Shown here piece after piece: positions 38,021-46,667 of a DNA stretch of 64,000 nt. The stretch comes from Pseudomonas lalkuanensis. GTDB taxonomy: Bacteria; Pseudomonadota; Gammaproteobacteria; Pseudomonadales; Pseudomonadaceae. The translations under genes and the position numbers were made by a program. Each line of letters starts with the position of its first letter. Positions within the stretch are counted from its first letter, which is position 1. Where the stretch lies: positions 5,064,001 through 5,128,000 of the forward strand of contig NZ_CP043311.1 of the NCBI RefSeq assembly GCF_008807375.1, in the 5' to 3' direction. A model generated the notes under the pieces. It saw nothing but the letters and a program-made list of their open reading frames with translations. It did no database searches and was not told the DNA's origin.

Positions 38021-39040
38021 ATGTCCCCCGCTCTCCCCCAGGCGCTGCGCGCCGCCCTCGACGCCCGCCAGCCGCTGCTGGCCGAACTCCATGCCCAGGA
38101 CACCGATTGCTATCGGCTGTTCCACGGCAGCCAGGAAGGCGCTCCCGGCCTGACCGTCGACCGCTACGGCGCGCAATTGATGGTGCAGAGCTTCCACCAG
38201 GCATTGGAGCGCGAACCTCTGCTGGCACTGGCTGCTGCAGTGGACGAATTCCTCGGCGAGAAGCTGATGCTGGTCTACAACGACCGCTCCCAGGGCAATT
38301 CCCGAGTCGATCGCTGCGACCCGGTTTATCAGGCCGAGCCCGCTGCGCTGGAGGACCTGGTAGGACACGAATGGGGACTGAACTATCGAGTACGTGGCCG
38401 TCACCCCGGCCAGGATCCGCTGCTATTCCTCGACCTTCGCAACACCCGTCGCTGGGTGAAGGCCAACAGTGCCGGCAAGTCGGTGCTCAACCTCTTCGCC
38501 TACACCTGCGGCGTCGGCCTCTGTGCGGCGGCCGGCGGCGCCAGCGAGGTGTGGAACCTGGACTTCGCCGAGGGCAACCTGGCGGTCGGCCGCGAGAACA
38601 GCGCGCTGAACCCGACGCTTGCCCCCATGCACTTCGTGCAATCGGACTACTTCCCGGCCATCCGCCAGTTCGCCGGCCTGCCCATCGCCCGCCGTCATGG
38701 CCAGAAACTGCCGAGCTACCCGCGCCTGGAACAGCGCCAGTTCGACCTGGTGTTCCTCGACCCGCCGGCCTGGGCCAAGAGCGCCTTCGGCACCGTGGAC
38801 CTGCTGCGCGACTACCAGAGCCTGCTCAAGCCCGCGCTCATGGCGACCGCCGCGGGTGGCGTGCTGGTGTGCAACAACAACCTCGCCAAGGTCGCGATGG
38901 AGGACTGGCGCGAGCAGGTGCTGCGTTGCGCCAGCAAGCTGGGCCGGCCGGTGCGTGAGTGGCAGCAGCTCTCGCCTGCCGCCGACTTCCCCTCCCGCGA
39001 CGGACGTCCACCGCTCAAGACCCTGGTCCTGCAGCTCTGA
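38021..39040 (+). CDS. Class I SAM-dependent methyltransferase, RlmI/RlmK-like
   Basis: The 339-residue protein resembles the catalytic part of 23S rRNA methyltransferases RlmI and RlmK(L). LTVDRYGAQLMVQSF belongs to the N-terminal EEHD-like subdomain, SVLNLFAYTCGVGLCAAAGG binds SAM (motif I, about 162-181), and FDLVFLDPPAWAK is the catalytic motif IV. There is no obvious PUA domain at the N-terminus, so it is shorter than RlmI. ATG 38021 is chosen over an upstream in-frame ATG at 37937 because the latter lies inside the dispersed repeat. The exact target base is not known. Confidence 0.85.
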   Translation: MSPALPQALRAALDARQPLLAELHAQDTDCYRLFHGSQEGAPGLTVDRYGAQLMVQSFHQALEREPLLALAAAVDEFLGEKLMLVYNDRSQGNSRVDRCDPVYQAEPAALEDLVGHEWGLNYRVRGRHPGQDPLLFLDLRNTRRWVKANSAGKSVLNLFAYTCGVGLCAAAGGASEVWNLDFAEGNLAVGRENSALNPTLAPMHFVQSDYFPAIRQFAGLPIARRHGQKLPSYPRLEQRQFDLVFLDPPAWAKSAFGTVDLLRDYQSLLKPALMATAAGGVLVCNNNLAKVAMEDWREQVLRCASKLGRPVREWQQLSPAADFPSRDGRPPLKTLVLQL

Positions 39041-39131
39041 AAACCACGTAGCAACGAGATCCAGCCGTCAGGCGGAACCCGGAGGCCGTGCCATAATCCA
39101 AGGCACTCTTTGCCGGGATAGTTGACGCCTC

Positions 39132-42053
39132 ATGTACAAAGGATTGAAACGGGCCGCCTGCGCCCTGCTGATTGTCGTTGCCCTCTACAGCCTGCTTGGC
39201 TTTCTGATCATCCCGGGGGTCGCCCTCCGGGTGGCCAACCAGCAATTGGCCCAATACGCCACCGTCCCCGCGCGGCTGGAACGCATCCAGCTCAACCCCT
39301 TCAGCCTGGAGCTGACCCTGTGGGGCCTGCACATCGGCGATGACAAGGCCGAGCAGGTGGGCTTCGAGCGCCTCTATGCCAACCTGCAACTGGACAGCCT
39401 CTGGTCCGGCGCCCTGCATCTTGCGGAGGTGCAACTGGACAAGTCGACCACCGAGGTGCTGTTCGCCAAGGACGGAACGCTGAACCTGGCCCAGCTGTTC
39501 AAGCTGCCCCCCAGCGAACCCAAGCCGGAGGAGCCGGCGGGCAATCCCTTTCCGGTGCGCATCGATCGCATCAAGCTGAGCGAAGGCGGCCTGCACTTCC
39601 AGGACCTGCGCCCCAGCGAAGTCATCGAGTTCGTCTACGACTCCCTCAACCTCGAACTGCACAACCTCAGCACCCTGCCCGATGACAATGCCGAGATGTC
39701 GTTCGTGGCCACCGGCCCCTATGGTGGACGCATCGACTGGGAAGGCCAGATCAGCCTCGTGCCCCTCACCTCCAGCGGCCAGTTGAAGATCACCGACAGC
39801 AAGATGAAGGCCTTCTGGCCCTATGTACGCGACGCGGTGCCCCTGGTCCTGGAAAAGGGCGTGTTGAGCCTGTCCACGGACTACAAGCTGAACCTGGCCA
39901 ACGGCACCCAGCTCAACCTGGACAAGATCTGGATCAAGGTCGCGCCCTTTGCCATCAAGGCGCCGGACAACCGCCCCCTGGTCAACCTGGAAACGCTGGA
40001 AGTCAGCGACAGTTCCCTGGACCTCGCCAAGCAGGAAGTGCTGGTGGGCAAGATCCACAGCCAGAACCTGGAAACCTGGGCTGCCCGCGAAGCCGACGGC
40101 CAACTGGACTGGCAGAAGCTGTTCGCCAGCGAGCCCAAGCCCGCACCCAAGGCTGAAGAGAAACCCGCGTCCGGGCAGGCCGAGGCCAAGACGGACGAGC
40201 CCGGCAAGCCCTGGGTCGTGCGGCTCAAGGAGACCCAACTGCGCGGCTACAAGGTGCACCTGGCCGACCGGGTACCCAAGGAGCCGGTGCAACTGGAGCT
40301 GGGCCCGCTCAACCTGGACCTCAAGGATTTCGACAGTCGCGGCGAATCGCCCTTCAACCTCAGCCTCGACACCGGCCTCGGCAAGCAGGGCAAGGTGCAG
40401 GCGATCGGCCAGGTCCAGCTCAAGCCCGTCAACGCGAAGCTGCAGGTACAGACCCGCGACATCGACCTGCGCGTAGCCCAGGCCTACATCAGCCCCTTCG
40501 TGCGCCTGGAGCTGCGCAGCGGCCTGCTCGACAGCGACCTCAATGTCGACCTCAAAGGCACCGAGCCGCTGGCCCTGGGCATCACCGGCCGCGCGCTGGT
40601 CAATCAGATGCACACCCTGGACACCATCAAGGAACGCGACTTCGTCAAATGGCAGCAACTGCTGGTGGATGGGCTCCGCTACCAGCACGGCGACAGTCTG
40701 GTGATCGACAAGGTGAGCCTGAACCAGCCCTATGCGCGCTTCATCATCAACGAGGACCTGACCACCAACGCCAGCGACCTGGTGATCAAGCAACCCGCCG
40801 ACGCCAATGCCCCGGCAGCCGCCAGCACCCAGCCGGAACCGGCCGGCAAGCCCCTGGGCATCCGCATCGGCGGCATCGAGATCAAGGACGGCTCGGCCAA
40901 CTTCGCCGACTTCAGCCTGACGCCCAACTTCGCCACCGCCATCCAGCAGCTCAACGGTGAAATCGGCACCCTGGATAACCGTAATCCCAAGCCGGCCAGG
41001 GTGGCGGTGAACGGCAAGGTCGACCGCTACGCGCCAGTGACCATCAAAGGCAGCCTGAACCCCTTCGATCCCCTGGACAGCCTGGACATCGCCACCAGCT
41101 TCAAGCGCGTCGAGCTGACCACACTGACGCCCTACTCCGGCAAGTTCGCCGGCTACCGCATCCGCAAGGGCCGGCTGAACCTGGACCTGCACTACCAGAT
41201 CGAGAAGGGCCAGTTGAAGGCCGAGAACCACCTCGTGCTGGAACAGCTGCAGCTCGGCGAACAGGTTTCCAGCCCGGATGCCGTGGACCTGCCAGTGCGC
41301 CTGGCGGTCGCCCTGCTGAAGGACACCCAGGGCAAGATCGACATCTCGCTGCCGGTGGCGGGCAACCTCAACGATCCGCAGTTCAGCGTCGCGCCTATCG
41401 TCTGGCAGACCCTGCGCAACCTGATACTGCGCGCGGTGCAAGCGCCCTTCAACTTCGTCGCCGGCCTGGTGGGCGGCAGCAGCGAAGACCTCGGCCAGGT
41501 GCCCTTCCCGGCCGGCAGCAGCGAGCTGGATGCCGAGGCGCAGAAATCCCTGGATACCCTGGCCGAGGCGCTGAAACAGCGTCCCGCCCTGCGCCTGGAA
41601 GTGGAAGGCGCCAGCGCCAGGACCGCCGACGGCCCGCCGCTGGCCGAGCAACGCCTGGAGCGGGAATACCAGAACACCTACTACAAGATCGCCCAGCGCC
41701 GGGGCGACAAGGTACCGGCGGAAGCCAGCCAGCTGGAAGTTCCGGAGGACGAGAAAGCGCCTATGCTGGAAGGCATCTACCGCACCCGCCTGAAGCAGCA
41801 GCCGCCGGCCGAATGGCAGGACCTGGAAAGGGAGCAGCGCACCGCCAAACTGCGCGAAGCGGTGCTCGCCTCCTGGGCCCAGAGCGACCTGCTGCTGCGC
41901 CAGTTGGGCCAGGCCCGCGCCGCCAGCATCAAGGACTATCTGGTTGATCGCGGCGGCCTTGCCGACGACCGCATCTTCCTGCTGGACGTCAGCTTCGTGG
42001 ACCCCAACCAGGCCGGAGAGGTGATCACTCCGCTGCACCTGGACAGCGAGTAG
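39132..42053 (+). CDS. Large AsmA-like DUF748 protein
   Basis: A 973-residue envelope protein with one N-terminal membrane anchor (about 8-30) and a very long periplasmic region with AsmA/DUF748-type repeats, such as VQLDKSTTEVLFAKDGTLNLAQLF and FADFSLTPNFATAIQQLNGEIGTLDNRNP. Proline- and lysine-rich linkers occur near residues 120-135 and 335-355. AsmA-like proteins are thought to be beta-groove bridges that help lipids reach the outer membrane. The C-terminal 180 residues contain an OmpA-like stretch, FPAGSSELDAEAQKSLDTLAEALKQ. It starts an apparent operon with three DUF2845 genes and a rhomboid gene. Confidence 0.88.
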   Translation: MYKGLKRAACALLIVVALYSLLGFLIIPGVALRVANQQLAQYATVPARLERIQLNPFSLELTLWGLHIGDDKAEQVGFERLYANLQLDSLWSGALHLAEVQLDKSTTEVLFAKDGTLNLAQLFKLPPSEPKPEEPAGNPFPVRIDRIKLSEGGLHFQDLRPSEVIEFVYDSLNLELHNLSTLPDDNAEMSFVATGPYGGRIDWEGQISLVPLTSSGQLKITDSKMKAFWPYVRDAVPLVLEKGVLSLSTDYKLNLANGTQLNLDKIWIKVAPFAIKAPDNRPLVNLETLEVSDSSLDLAKQEVLVGKIHSQNLETWAAREADGQLDWQKLFASEPKPAPKAEEKPASGQAEAKTDEPGKPWVVRLKETQLRGYKVHLADRVPKEPVQLELGPLNLDLKDFDSRGESPFNLSLDTGLGKQGKVQAIGQVQLKPVNAKLQVQTRDIDLRVAQAYISPFVRLELRSGLLDSDLNVDLKGTEPLALGITGRALVNQMHTLDTIKERDFVKWQQLLVDGLRYQHGDSLVIDKVSLNQPYARFIINEDLTTNASDLVIKQPADANAPAAASTQPEPAGKPLGIRIGGIEIKDGSANFADFSLTPNFATAIQQLNGEIGTLDNRNPKPARVAVNGKVDRYAPVTIKGSLNPFDPLDSLDIATSFKRVELTTLTPYSGKFAGYRIRKGRLNLDLHYQIEKGQLKAENHLVLEQLQLGEQVSSPDAVDLPVRLAVALLKDTQGKIDISLPVAGNLNDPQFSVAPIVWQTLRNLILRAVQAPFNFVAGLVGGSSEDLGQVPFPAGSSELDAEAQKSLDTLAEALKQRPALRLEVEGASARTADGPPLAEQRLEREYQNTYYKIAQRRGDKVPAEASQLEVPEDEKAPMLEGIYRTRLKQQPPAEWQDLEREQRTAKLREAVLASWAQSDLLLRQLGQARAASIKDYLVDRGGLADDRIFLLDVSFVDPNQAGEVITPLHLDSE

Positions 42054-42061
42054 GAGGCCTC

Positions 42062-42352
42062 ATGCGCATGCTGCCGTTCGCCCTGCTGACCCTCGCCCTG
42101 GCCGCTCCGGCCGGGGCGGAGTCCATGCGCTGCGGCAGCAAGCTGGTCAGCCTCGGCGACCGCCCCTTCGAAGTCCTGCAGAAATGCGGCGAGCCAGTGC
42201 ATCGCGACCTCGTCGGTTACACCCTGGGTTCCTACGACAATCGCGAATTCACCGTGGAAGAATGGGTGTACGGCCCCAACAACGGCATGCTCAGCATCCT
42301 CACCTTCGAGGGCAATCGCCTGATTCGCATCGAAACCAAGCGCAGCCGCTGA
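42062..42352 (+). CDS. DUF2845 protein, copy 1
   Basis: A 96-residue exported protein: signal peptide (about 1-20, ending AGAES), then RCGSKLVSLGDRPFEVLQKCGEP with two cysteines (about 22 and 40) that probably form a disulfide, and the family tail VEEWVYGPNNGMLSILTFEGNRL. It begins eight bases after the DUF748 gene. The function of DUF2845 is unknown. It is the first of three tandem paralogues. Confidence 0.87.
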   Translation: MRMLPFALLTLALAAPAGAESMRCGSKLVSLGDRPFEVLQKCGEPVHRDLVGYTLGSYDNREFTVEEWVYGPNNGMLSILTFEGNRLIRIETKRSR

Positions 42353-42410
42353 CGCCCCGGGGCGCCAGGTGTAGGCTGTAGCCACCTCCCGCCGAACCTC
42401 GGACATTCCC

Positions 42411-42716
42411 GTGACACGCCGCGTTCTCCTCTGCCTGTCCCTGCTGCTTGCCGTGGGCAATGCCCAGGCCTCTTCCACCCTGCGTTGCAACAGCAACCTC
42501 ATCAGCCTCGACGACACCACCAGCGAAGTGCTGAACAAGTGCGGCGAGCCGATCAGCCGCGCCGACCTGGGCTTCAAGGAAGTGGTGGACGAGTACTACC
42601 GGCGCAACGAGGTGCGGGTCGAGGAATGGGTCTACGGACCGCGCAACGGCATGTACCAGTTCCTCCGTTTCGAGGGCAATCGGCTGCGCAATATCGACAG
42701 CAAACGCGGTAACTGA
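42411..42716 (+). CDS. DUF2845 protein, copy 2
   Basis: A 101-residue paralogue of the preceding gene: signal peptide (about 1-22, ending NAQAS), LRCNSNLISLDDTTSEVLNKCGEP with the same two cysteines, and RVEEWVYGPRNGMYQFLRFEGNRL. Between the cysteine block and the tail it carries five extra residues (VVDEYYRRNE region). The start codon is GTG at 42411, with no strong Shine-Dalgarno. Confidence 0.85.
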   Translation: MTRRVLLCLSLLLAVGNAQASSTLRCNSNLISLDDTTSEVLNKCGEPISRADLGFKEVVDEYYRRNEVRVEEWVYGPRNGMYQFLRFEGNRLRNIDSKRGN

Positions 42717-42778
42717 CAGCCTCTCGGGCGGAATGCTAGGCTCAGCGCCTTACAGCCCACGGACAGGATGCCCGCCCC

Positions 42779-43069
42779 ATGAAAGCCCTCGCCTGCCTCT
42801 TCGCAGCCGCCCTCCTTCTGCCCCTCGCGGCCAACGCCAGCACCTTCCGCTGCGAGAGCAATCTCGTGAGCATCGGCGATCGCGGCGTCGAGGTTCAGCG
42901 CAAGTGCGGCGAGCCCGCCTCCCGCGATTTCATCGGCTATTCGGAGACCACCAGCGGGCGCCAGGAGATGCAGGTGGAGGAGTGGGTCTACGGCCCCGCC
43001 AACGGCATGTACCACTACCTGAGATTCGTCGGCGGCCGCCTCAGCGAAATCGACAGCAAGCGCAACTGA
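42779..43069 (+). CDS. DUF2845 protein, copy 3
   Basis: A 96-residue paralogue: signal peptide (about 1-20, ending AANAS), FRCESNLVSIGDRGVEVQRKCGEP with the paired cysteines, and QVEEWVYGPANGMYHYLRFVGGRLSEIDSKRN. It is closer to copy 2 than to copy 1 in the tail (both end IDSKR). Ten bases separate it from the rhomboid gene, suggesting co-expression. Confidence 0.87.
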   Translation: MKALACLFAAALLLPLAANASTFRCESNLVSIGDRGVEVQRKCGEPASRDFIGYSETTSGRQEMQVEEWVYGPANGMYHYLRFVGGRLSEIDSKRN

Positions 43070-43079
43070 GCCGCGCGCG

Positions 43080-44534
43080 ATGATCATTCTTCCCGCCGAT
43101 CAACCCCTGGACTGGCGGCGGCCGCCGGTCATCACCCTGCTGCTGATCCTGCTCAACACCCTGATCTACATCGTCTACCAGGGCGGTGACCAGGCGCGGA
43201 TCGAAGAGGCCCAGCAACTCTATCTGGGCGGCGGCCTGCTCAATCGCGAGCGCGCCCTGTTCGTCGACCACCTGGCGGAGCGGGAAAAGTTCGACGCCGA
43301 GCAGCGTCATGCCATCGATGCGATGCGCCGCCAGGACCTGGCGACCATCATCCTGCGCGACCTGGAATTCGAGGACTGGCTGCACCGCTCACCGGCCTAC
43401 CAGGCCGATCCCGCCTGGCAACAGGCGCGACAGAAGGCCGAGGCGGCGCGGGACAGGATCAGCGCCCAGCGCTTTGGCTTCATTCCCAACAAGTTCAGCG
43501 TCCAGGGGCTGTTCGGCGCCATGTTCCTGCACGGCAGCTTCGATCACCTGCTGGGCAACATGATTTTCCTGTTCATCTGCGGCTTCGCCCTGGAAGCGGC
43601 CCTGGGACGCTGGGTCTATCTCGGCCTCTACCTCGCCAGCGGGCTGGCTTCGCACCTGCTCTGGTGGGCACTGGACCCGGTCTGGGTGGCAGGCATCGGT
43701 GCCTCCGGCGCGGTATCGGGGTTGATGGGCATGACCATCGGCGTATACGGGCTGCGCAAGATTCGCTTCTTCTACTGGCTGGGCCCGTTGATCGGCTACT
43801 TCAAGGCCCCCGCCCTGTGGATATTCCCTGCCTGGCTCGGCAAGGAGCTGTACGGCGTCCTGCTGGCCGAAGACCACGTGAACTATTACGCGCACCTCGG
43901 TGGCCTGGCCTTCGGTTTCCTGGCGACCTGGCTGCTGCACCGGGCGGGCTTCCTCAAGGTGGACGAGGCATACCTCAGCAAGGAAGACCCGGACGCTCCC
44001 TTCAAGCGCGAACTGGCAGCCCTGGACCAGCTGATCGGCCGCTTCGCCCTCGACCAGGCCGCGCCCCGAGGCCTGGAAATGCTGCAGCGCTACCCCGACC
44101 GGCTGGCCCTGCTGGAACGTCTCTATCCGCTGGCCAAGAGCCGTCAGGACAAGCCTCTGCTGGCCGCGGTGCTGAAGCAGCTGTTCGCCCTGCCGGAACA
44201 GGCCGCCGCCCTGCCCCTTCTGCACAAGCTGGCGGACGATGTGGCGGACCCGCAGCAGCGCCTGCTGCAGCACCCGGCCGTGCTGCTGCACCTGCTGCAA
44301 CGGCTGATCAAGGCTGGCGACAGCACCCGCGCCCTGGCGCCATGGCGCCGCCTCTGTCAGGTAACCCCGGTGCCGCCGCAGCTCCCCGGCCTGACGCTGC
44401 AGCTCGCCAAGCAACTGGGCCAGCGCCAGGACCTGCGCGGAGTGGGCGAACTCGGCCAGTATCTGCGCCGGGCCTTCCCTGAAGCAGAACAGACCCGGCA
44501 ACTGGCGCTCTACCAGCAGCACCTGGCGCGCTGA
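43080..44534 (+). CDS. Rhomboid-family intramembrane serine protease
   Basis: The 484-residue protein has an isolated N-terminal membrane helix (about 20-35), a soluble insert (about 36-140), a rhomboid core of about six helices (about 145-300) and a 185-residue soluble C-terminal domain. The catalytic serine lies in GIGASGAVSGLMGM (about residue 207) and the histidine in YYAHLGGLAFGF (about 276). HGSFDHLLGNMIFLFICG is the usual helix 2 with conserved His/Asn. Substrates are unknown. The long C-terminal tail, helical and TPR-like, is unlike GlpG and may bind partners. Confidence 0.9.
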   Translation: MIILPADQPLDWRRPPVITLLLILLNTLIYIVYQGGDQARIEEAQQLYLGGGLLNRERALFVDHLAEREKFDAEQRHAIDAMRRQDLATIILRDLEFEDWLHRSPAYQADPAWQQARQKAEAARDRISAQRFGFIPNKFSVQGLFGAMFLHGSFDHLLGNMIFLFICGFALEAALGRWVYLGLYLASGLASHLLWWALDPVWVAGIGASGAVSGLMGMTIGVYGLRKIRFFYWLGPLIGYFKAPALWIFPAWLGKELYGVLLAEDHVNYYAHLGGLAFGFLATWLLHRAGFLKVDEAYLSKEDPDAPFKRELAALDQLIGRFALDQAAPRGLEMLQRYPDRLALLERLYPLAKSRQDKPLLAAVLKQLFALPEQAAALPLLHKLADDVADPQQRLLQHPAVLLHLLQRLIKAGDSTRALAPWRRLCQVTPVPPQLPGLTLQLAKQLGQRQDLRGVGELGQYLRRAFPEAEQTRQLALYQQHLAR

Positions 44535-44545
44535 ACCCTCGAACG

Positions 44546-44579
44546 ACAAGGCCCCGCACATGCGGGGCCTTGTGCATTT
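44546..44579. terminator. Hairpin between the converging rhomboid and BON genes
   Basis: A 13-base-pair stem ACAAGGCCCCGCA / TGCGGGGCCTTGT with a very short loop, followed on the plus strand by GCATTT. It lies between two converging genes and probably ends the rhomboid operon. Confidence 0.78.
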
Positions 44580-44592
44580 GCCTGGACGGCTG

Positions 44593-44952
44593 CTACTGGG
44601 CGGATTTCAGGCCGTCGGCGGAAACCGCAGTGACACCCTTGATGCTCTTGGCGGTATCGATGGCCAGGTCACGTTCGGCATCGCTCTGCACCGTACCGGA
44701 CAGTGCGACCACGCCCTGGTTGGTTTCAACCTTGATGTCCATCCCACTGAGGTTCTTGTCGGCCAGGAAGGTGGATTTGACCTTGCTGGTGATCCAGGTA
44801 TCAGAGACCGCGTCTTCGGCTTTCTGCATGGTCTCGCTGGCTGCCAGCATCGAGTGACCGCTGGTTTCTGCATAGGCGCCGGTCGCGAACGGCAGGCTCA
44901 TGGCGGCGGCAGTGACAGCGGCAAAGGTCCATTTGGTGAAAGTCTGTTTCAT
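44593..44952 (-). CDS. BON-domain periplasmic protein
   Basis: The 119-residue precursor has a signal peptide (about 1-28, ending TGAYAE) and one BON domain (about 48-115) with ITSKVKSTFLADKNLSGMDIKVETNQGVVALSGTV and GVTAVSADGLKS. BON domains bind phospholipid membranes; the OsmY group is induced by osmotic and envelope stress. ATG 44952 is chosen because it starts the signal peptide and GGAGA lies in the leader upstream. Unusually, the gene has a near-perfect sigma-54 promoter about 70 bases upstream and two identical-arm dyads further up. Confidence 0.9.
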   Translation of the reverse strand: MKQTFTKWTFAAVTAAAMSLPFATGAYAETSGHSMLAASETMQKAEDAVSDTWITSKVKSTFLADKNLSGMDIKVETNQGVVALSGTVQSDAERDLAIDTAKSIKGVTAVSADGLKSAQ

Positions 44953-45021
44953 GAGGTGGGTCTCCTCTCTTCTCCGGAACGTCTGCAACGAACTCCTGGT
45001 TGCAGGCTCAACAGAAACGTC

Positions 45022-45036
45022 GCAAGTCCTGTGCCA
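45022..45036 (-). promoter_or_regulatory. Sigma-54 promoter of the BON-domain gene
   Basis: On the minus strand TGGCACAGGACTTGC matches TGGCAC-N5-TTGC at every core position, with GG and GC ten bases apart. Transcription should start near 45010, giving a leader of about 58 bases. A sigma-54 promoter needs an enhancer-binding protein. Confidence 0.8.
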
Positions 45037-45104
45037 GCTTCCCGACGACAAGAAAGATCAAATAGATCAATGAGATAGGAAAACAACCAAGAGCCCCGTT
45101 GCAT

Positions 45105-45146
45105 GCAGTCTGCACGTTCACCCCACTGCGGCGTTGCAGACTGCAC
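45105..45146 (-). promoter_or_regulatory. Two TGCAG-N-CTGCA dyads, probable activator sites
   Basis: Perfect 11-base dyads lie at 45105-45115 and 45136-45146. Their centres are 31 bases apart, close to three helical turns, and about 100 and 131 bases upstream of the predicted sigma-54 start. The gap to the promoter is A+T-rich. The dyads also sit within a larger inverted repeat (GAGCCCGTT / AACGGGGCTC, 45092-45162) that follows the neighbouring gene and runs into a T-rich stretch, so the segment may double as that gene's terminator. Confidence 0.6.
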
Positions 45147-45159
45147 GGTGAAAACGGGC

Positions 45160-46578
45160 TCAGCGGCCGGCGTTGCCCAGCTTCGCGATGGTGCCCTCCA
45201 GGGCACTGACCTGATCCAGCAACGGCGAAGCCGGATAGCGCGCGCGTATATAGGTCAGCAGCTTCTGCGCCGGCTCCAGCTGCCCGAGGCCTTCGGCGAA
45301 GCCACGGGCCGCCAGCAGGTAGGCGCGTGGAATGTGCGGGTAGTCAGGGAAGCGCTGGTGCAGATTGCGCAGCAGGCTGAGGGCCTCGCGCACCTTGTGC
45401 CGATCAAGCAGTGCGCCCGCGACCTGCTCGCAGACCAGGGCGTCGGCCGGCTGGAAATCGGCCTTGAACTGGCGGGCGTTGAGCAGCGCAGTGGCGGCCA
45501 ATGCCGGGTTCTGGCGGGCCGCCAGGGGCAGGTAGTGATCCAGATGACGCAGGCAGCGCTCGTAAGCCCCCAAACCAAACAGCAGCTGGTGGTGGCGCTC
45601 GTTCAGGCGCAGGTCCTCCGGATCGCGCTGCAGCGCGTTGGCCAGGGTCTCCAGGGCGCCATCGCTCTGGCCTTCCTTGAGCCGGATCTCGGCCTCGGCC
45701 AGCGCCCTGCGGCGGCGCCATTCATTCTCCGGCACGCCCTGCTGGGCACCCTCTTCGGCAATGGCAAAACCCAGTGCGCCCTGATACTGGAACACCGCGT
45801 AGCCCATCATGCTGCACATCACCACACCGAAATAACCGAAGAGGAAGGTGGCGATGGGCATCAGCACCACCCTGGGCAGGCCGCCGGAGAGCATCCAGGC
45901 CACATAGCTGGGGGACTGCCAGAGGATGAAGAGGAAGGCGCAGAGAATCAGGTAACGCCAGCCCATGGCCTTGATCACCTCACCCACCTGGTCGGGGCTC
46001 AGGGCCGCGCCCAGTTCCTTGCTCAGCGCCAGGCGGATGATGCTCGCGGGCAGCAGCAGGACGATGGCGATGTTGACCACCCAGAAGATGGTTTCGCTGT
46101 TGAAGTCCGCCGCCAGCCAGAGCGCTCCCAGCGCAATGGCGAAGACCAGCACCTGCTTGATGAACAGCGAGAAACCATCGCCGCCGAAGGCGCTCATCAG
46201 GCTCGGCGCCTCGCGCACGCCCTCGCTGCTGGACTCGATCACGCTGTGGAAGTACTTGGTGGCCACGCTCAGCAGGATGCTCCAGAGAATCAGCGAACGC
46301 GGCATGAACAGGCCGGCCAGGGCCAGCAAGGCACTGAACGCCAGCGAACTGGCCTGCAGGCCATAGGCGAAGAACTGCGGCAGCCGCTCCCAGAACGGCT
46401 GGGCGGTATTGGCCGCACCGAGGAAGGTGAGTTCGCGGCGGCACAGGGGGCAGACCGGGCTGTCGTCGGGAGCATCAGCGTTGAGGGGGATGCAGCAATC
46501 GCCGAAATGGCGCTGGCAGGGCACGCAGTGCCAGGTCGCGGGTTGGGCAGGGTGGTACTGGCAGAGCGTCTTGTCCAT
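45160..46578 (-). CDS. Multi-spanning membrane protein with B-box-like zinc motif and TPR-like tail
   Basis: The 472-residue protein is not one I can name. Its first 50 residues hold CQYHPAQPATWHCVPC, CC and CPLC: a Cys/His pattern like B-box or rubredoxin-type zinc knuckles (Cys6, His9, Cys18, Cys21, Cys28, Cys29, Cys43, Cys46). About six hydrophobic segments follow (about 70-300). The last 170 residues are soluble and look like TPR/tetratricopeptide-type helices. ATG 46578 gives the start MDKTLCQYH; a longer frame upstream has no support. The layout suggests a cytosolic zinc module and a cytosolic or periplasmic scaffold on a membrane core. Confidence 0.78.
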   Translation of the reverse strand: MDKTLCQYHPAQPATWHCVPCQRHFGDCCIPLNADAPDDSPVCPLCRRELTFLGAANTAQPFWERLPQFFAYGLQASSLAFSALLALAGLFMPRSLILWSILLSVATKYFHSVIESSSEGVREAPSLMSAFGGDGFSLFIKQVLVFAIALGALWLAADFNSETIFWVVNIAIVLLLPASIIRLALSKELGAALSPDQVGEVIKAMGWRYLILCAFLFILWQSPSYVAWMLSGGLPRVVLMPIATFLFGYFGVVMCSMMGYAVFQYQGALGFAIAEEGAQQGVPENEWRRRRALAEAEIRLKEGQSDGALETLANALQRDPEDLRLNERHHQLLFGLGAYERCLRHLDHYLPLAARQNPALAATALLNARQFKADFQPADALVCEQVAGALLDRHKVREALSLLRNLHQRFPDYPHIPRAYLLAARGFAEGLGQLEPAQKLLTYIRARYPASPLLDQVSALEGTIAKLGNAGR

Positions 46579-46618
46579 GACTGATCCAGGTACGGTGGCG
46601 GTTTGCCATTCTCCAGGC

Positions 46619-46653
46619 AAAAAAAGAGGGCCCGCAAGGGGCCCTCTCTTCTA
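46619..46653 (-). terminator. Terminator of the rpsO-pnp transcript
   Basis: On the minus strand AGAGGGCCCC / GGGCCCTCT with a TTGC loop is followed by a seven-T tract, 15 bases after the pnp stop. Confidence 0.9.
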
Positions 46654-46667
46654 TTGCGTGACGATTA

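Noticed and set aside
39015..42038. 1007-codon minus-strand open frame opposite the DUF748 gene
   Set aside because: Third-position G+C bias keeps the antisense frame open. The plus-strand product has a membrane anchor and family repeats; the minus frame has nothing.
45105..45162. NtrC site upstream of the BON gene
   Set aside because: TGCAC and GGTGAA pieces are present, but the TGCACC-N5-GGTGCA arrangement is not; the dyads are a different sequence.
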